A DNA stretch of 10,255 nucleotides, taken from the NCBI GenBank assembly GCA_001430745.1, contig KQ481993.1, forward strand, positions 1,813,964 to 1,824,218. Reading direction: 5' to 3'. This stretch comes from Auxenochlorella pyrenoidosa. Lineage: Eukaryota > Chlorophyta > Trebouxiophyceae > Chlorellales > Chlorellaceae. Positions 8,414-10,255 of the stretch are shown here, piece after piece (position 1 is the first letter of the stretch; each line of letters opens with the position of its first letter). Under the pieces are notes generated by a model that was not told where the DNA came from, searched no databases, and worked only from the letters and a program-made list of their open reading frames with translations. The position numbers and the translations under genes are program-made.

Positions 8414-9292
8414 GAATCCAGCACCACGGCGCTGGCAAGGCGCTCGAGGAACCAGCTGCTCGGGAGGCAGTGCGCTGCCCGCACGCCCCTGGCTCCGGCC
8501 TCGCCCGTCCCAATTAGTTCGCAGTGCGACAGTGCTGGTGCGATTGGTTGTGGGCACGGGCCGGCACGCAGGGCGCGAGGGGACCCTCCGCGTGTGAGCA
8601 CATGCCCTCCGAGCACGGCCGCAGCTCACCGATGGCTCTAACCATCCAGAATGGCGAACCTTGATCGCCACTGCAACGCCCCGGGGGGTGCTGCCCTATG
8701 TGTCAACTCCAGCTGCTCCCGCTGCGCCCTGTTGCAGGTGCCGCCGGTGTTTTGTCTCCCTGCACCACGCGCAGCCACCCAGACTGCCCTTTGCGGCTCG
8801 TAACGTGTGGAGCGACTGGAGCACTGTGGACGGGCGTGGGCTGGACAGCCAACTGCCAAGGGGCTTGCAGGTGCGGTTCCGCTGGACGGCGGGAGTTTTG
8901 TGTGGTGGGTGCTTCGCCGCACCGTGGTTTGTGCACTCGTGGGCAGAATCCTCTGCTCTGCAGCCCCCGTCGCGTCACGTGGCAGCCCTCCAGAATGAGC
9001 AAGGCTACGGTGCAACGAGCAGCGGCCATGGGGGATGTCTGGACCTGCTACAACTGGCTGCGCCAGTCCGGCAGTGGGGTGGCAGCTGCCCGTGCTAAGT
9101 GGCCGCTCAGGGTGTTCGAAGCCATCACACCCACGGCAGCAACCGGTCAGGGCAGCAGAGGCAGCAACATGCCATTGACGGGGCAGCAGTGCCAGGGGTT
9201 CTGACATGCATGGGGGGATCTTGAGGGGTGGTTGCGCCCCCCTGCACCCCCAGCTCCTCTGTTCCTCCGCCGTTGGTGGTCGCATCGCTCTT

Positions 9293-9306
9293 AAACCCTA
9301 GCCAAT
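9293..9306 (+). promoter_or_regulatory. Telo-box-like AAACCCTA next to a CCAAT box
   Basis: AAACCCTA at 9293-9300 is followed two bases on by CCAAT at 9302-9306, about 150 bp upstream of the ATG of the right-edge gene. In plants the AAACCCTA telo-box occurs in promoters of housekeeping and translation genes, and CCAAT boxes are general promoter elements. A promoter role here is inferred from position and motif only. One telo-box is not telomeric repeat. Confidence 0.3.
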
Positions 9307-9450
9307 GGCGCCCTCTCAGGCCCTCCAACCCCCTGTCCTTTCCTTGATGCCTGAACTCACTGCAGGCCCTCCGCTCACAAAGCTGTTGTTTTCCCCGCTG
9401 CGCTGCAGGTCCCAACCCTTGATCCTGCGCGGAGCGCCGCCACTTGAACC

Positions 9451-10237
9451 ATGAGCGCCGCTGCCAAGCATGTGGACTCACCAGCAGTCGTGCCCAATTG
9501 TGAGGCCCCGGGCTGCCCCACAATCGAGACGCCTGCGGCCACTCCATCCCTGGCGGCCACCACCCCCGCAGCCCGGCACGCCGAGCAGCTCAGCGCAGCC
9601 GCTGCAGCCGCCGCCGCGGCAGCCGCGCCAGCCGCCCGCTCGTCGGGCAGCAGCCCGCCGGTGGCCGCCGACGACGACCCGGCCTCGCTGCAGCTTTGCA
9701 TCCAGTCGTTTGTGCGCTGCGTGGCGCACTCTGCGCTGGTGCAGTCGGCGCTGCTGTCTCTAGAGTTGTCAGCCACGCACCCGCCAGCTGCCGAGGACGC
9801 GTCACTGCCTGGCGCCACGGCCACCTCCAGCCTGGAATGGACGCTTGCCCAGCTGCTGGCGCTGCACGTGAAGGCCGGGTGCACCCATGGTGAGGGTGGG
9901 CGCCTGCTGGAGCCCGCTTGCTGCACGCTGCACGCTGCGTGCGCATGGAGCTGCCTCGGGGCCGCAAGGGCGCGATGGGATGTCATGCTGTGCCTGCTGT
10001 GGGCCACCAACCCTGCTGTGGCTTCCGTCAGCTGCCGCCGAGCAAGGCTGGGTCTGCAACCGTGCCCAGCCGTCCGCTGCCCGACGGTCCTTGCCGCCAC
10101 CCTGGTGTGCCGCAGCTTCCGAGTCGTCCCTGCTGGCTGCCCTGTGGGTGCTGGAGTCGGTGCACTCCTCGGACCGCTCCCTGGCAACCGTCTGCCTGGA
10201 CTCCTACCTCAAGCTGCTGGCCATGTTCTCCGAAGAG
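9451..10237 (+). CDS. 5' exons of an unrecognised Ala-rich protein (3' part outside the window)
   Basis: The ATG at 9451 is preceded by an in-frame TGA at 9445-9447, which supports this start. Exon 1 (9451-9889) ends at donor gtgagg. Exon 2 (10116-10237) follows acceptor 'gtgccgcag' and ends at a probable donor, gtggga, so 187 codons are visible. The split codon G|CT (Ala) keeps the frame. Residues 1-80 are low-complexity, Ala/Pro/Ser/Thr-rich, with eleven consecutive Ala near residues 51-61, and are probably disordered. From about residue 80 the protein becomes helical and leucine-rich: SLQLCIQSFVRCVAHSALVQ, then ESSLLAALWVLESV and SDRSLATVCLDSYLKLLAMF. The second half resembles an alpha-helical repeat or all-helical domain, but I do not recognise the family. 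The 226-nt intron is itself open in exon 1's frame to the window edge. Splicing is preferred because the intron-frame translation is Cys/Arg/Gly-rich and looks non-coding, whereas exon 2 gives regular amphipathic helices. Confidence 0.6.
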
Positions 10238-10244
10238 GTGGGAA

Positions 10245-10255
10245 GGGGGGGGGGG
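10245..10255 (+). repeat. G homopolymer at the right edge of the window
   Basis: At least eleven G run to the end of the window, starting seven bases after a probable donor at 10238, so they lie in an intron. A matching G11 run occurs in PHT4 intron 6. The true length is unknown because the window is cut here. Confidence 0.7.

Larger units (their letters stand above)
6546..9450. other. Gene-free stretch: transporter 3' UTR, intergenic DNA and upstream region of the right-edge gene
   Basis: I see no recognisable protein, tRNA or rRNA in this 2.9 kb. The longest open frames have no family resemblance and read as arbitrary Pro/Arg/Ser/Cys-rich text. From about 6550 to 8400 the sequence is visibly less GC-rich than the exons on either side, as expected of UTR and intergenic DNA. 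The first several hundred bases are probably the 3' UTR of the transporter, although no TGTAA polyadenylation signal is evident. GC rises again after about 8430. The 600-900 bp before 9451 probably hold the promoter and 5' UTR of the right-edge gene. A pyrimidine tract and cag at about 9389-9408 look like an acceptor and could end a 5' UTR intron. Confidence 0.5.

Noticed and set aside
9293..9300. Telomere-like AAACCCTA
   Set aside because: It is a single copy, not tandem, so it is not telomeric. It is kept only as a weak promoter motif.
9375..10187. Long open frame on the minus strand (270 codons)
   Set aside because: It is antisense to the two exons of the right-edge gene. Its Ala/Ser/Arg-rich text mirrors GC-rich coding DNA on the other strand and resembles no family.
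1..10255. CRISPR array, transposase, prophage or defence-type operon
   Set aside because: No regularly spaced direct repeats, terminal inverted repeats with target duplications, or mobile-element proteins were seen. The genes are spliced and nuclear.

Overview
This is nuclear DNA from a GC-rich eukaryote, most likely a trebouxiophyte green alga of the Chlorella/Micractinium type. Genes are split by many short GT-AG introns (about 115-380 nt) with pyrimidine-rich '...ctgcag' acceptors. Coding sequence is very GC-rich at third positions. The best-conserved protein is a plastid-type PHT4/SLC17 anion transporter with a transit-peptide-like N-terminus. The assignment is inference from gene structure and protein similarity; no species marker is present. 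There is no bacterial operon, mobile element, CRISPR array, tRNA or rRNA that I can support.

Layout. (1) 214-572 (+): the last two exons of an unrecognised, highly charged protein whose 5' part lies off the left edge. (2) 573-1115: gap between two convergent 3' ends. (3) 1116-2447 (-): a complete four-exon gene for the mitochondrial import-motor subunit PAM16/TIM16 (133 aa). Its first coding exon holds only the ATG. (4) About 300-390 bp between divergent start codons, a likely bidirectional promoter. (5) 2835-6545 (+): a complete gene of at least ten exons for a PHT4-family plastid anion/phosphate transporter (599 aa by the simplest model). A 5' exon at 2753-2802 offers an alternative N-terminus. 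(6) 6546-9450: 2.9 kb with no supportable gene, holding 3' UTR, a strong G-quadruplex motif and a 12-bp hairpin. (7) 9451-10237 (+): the first two exons of an unrecognised Ala-rich protein that runs off the right edge, where the window ends in a G homopolymer.

The two recognised genes serve different organelles: PAM16 at the mitochondrial inner membrane, the transporter at a plastid membrane. They are linked only by head-to-head arrangement. I found no evidence for a novel multi-gene system. The most interesting observations are the start-codon-only exon of PAM16, the two possible N-termini of the transporter, lineage-specific low-complexity insertions in both proteins, and the long gene-free stretch on the right.
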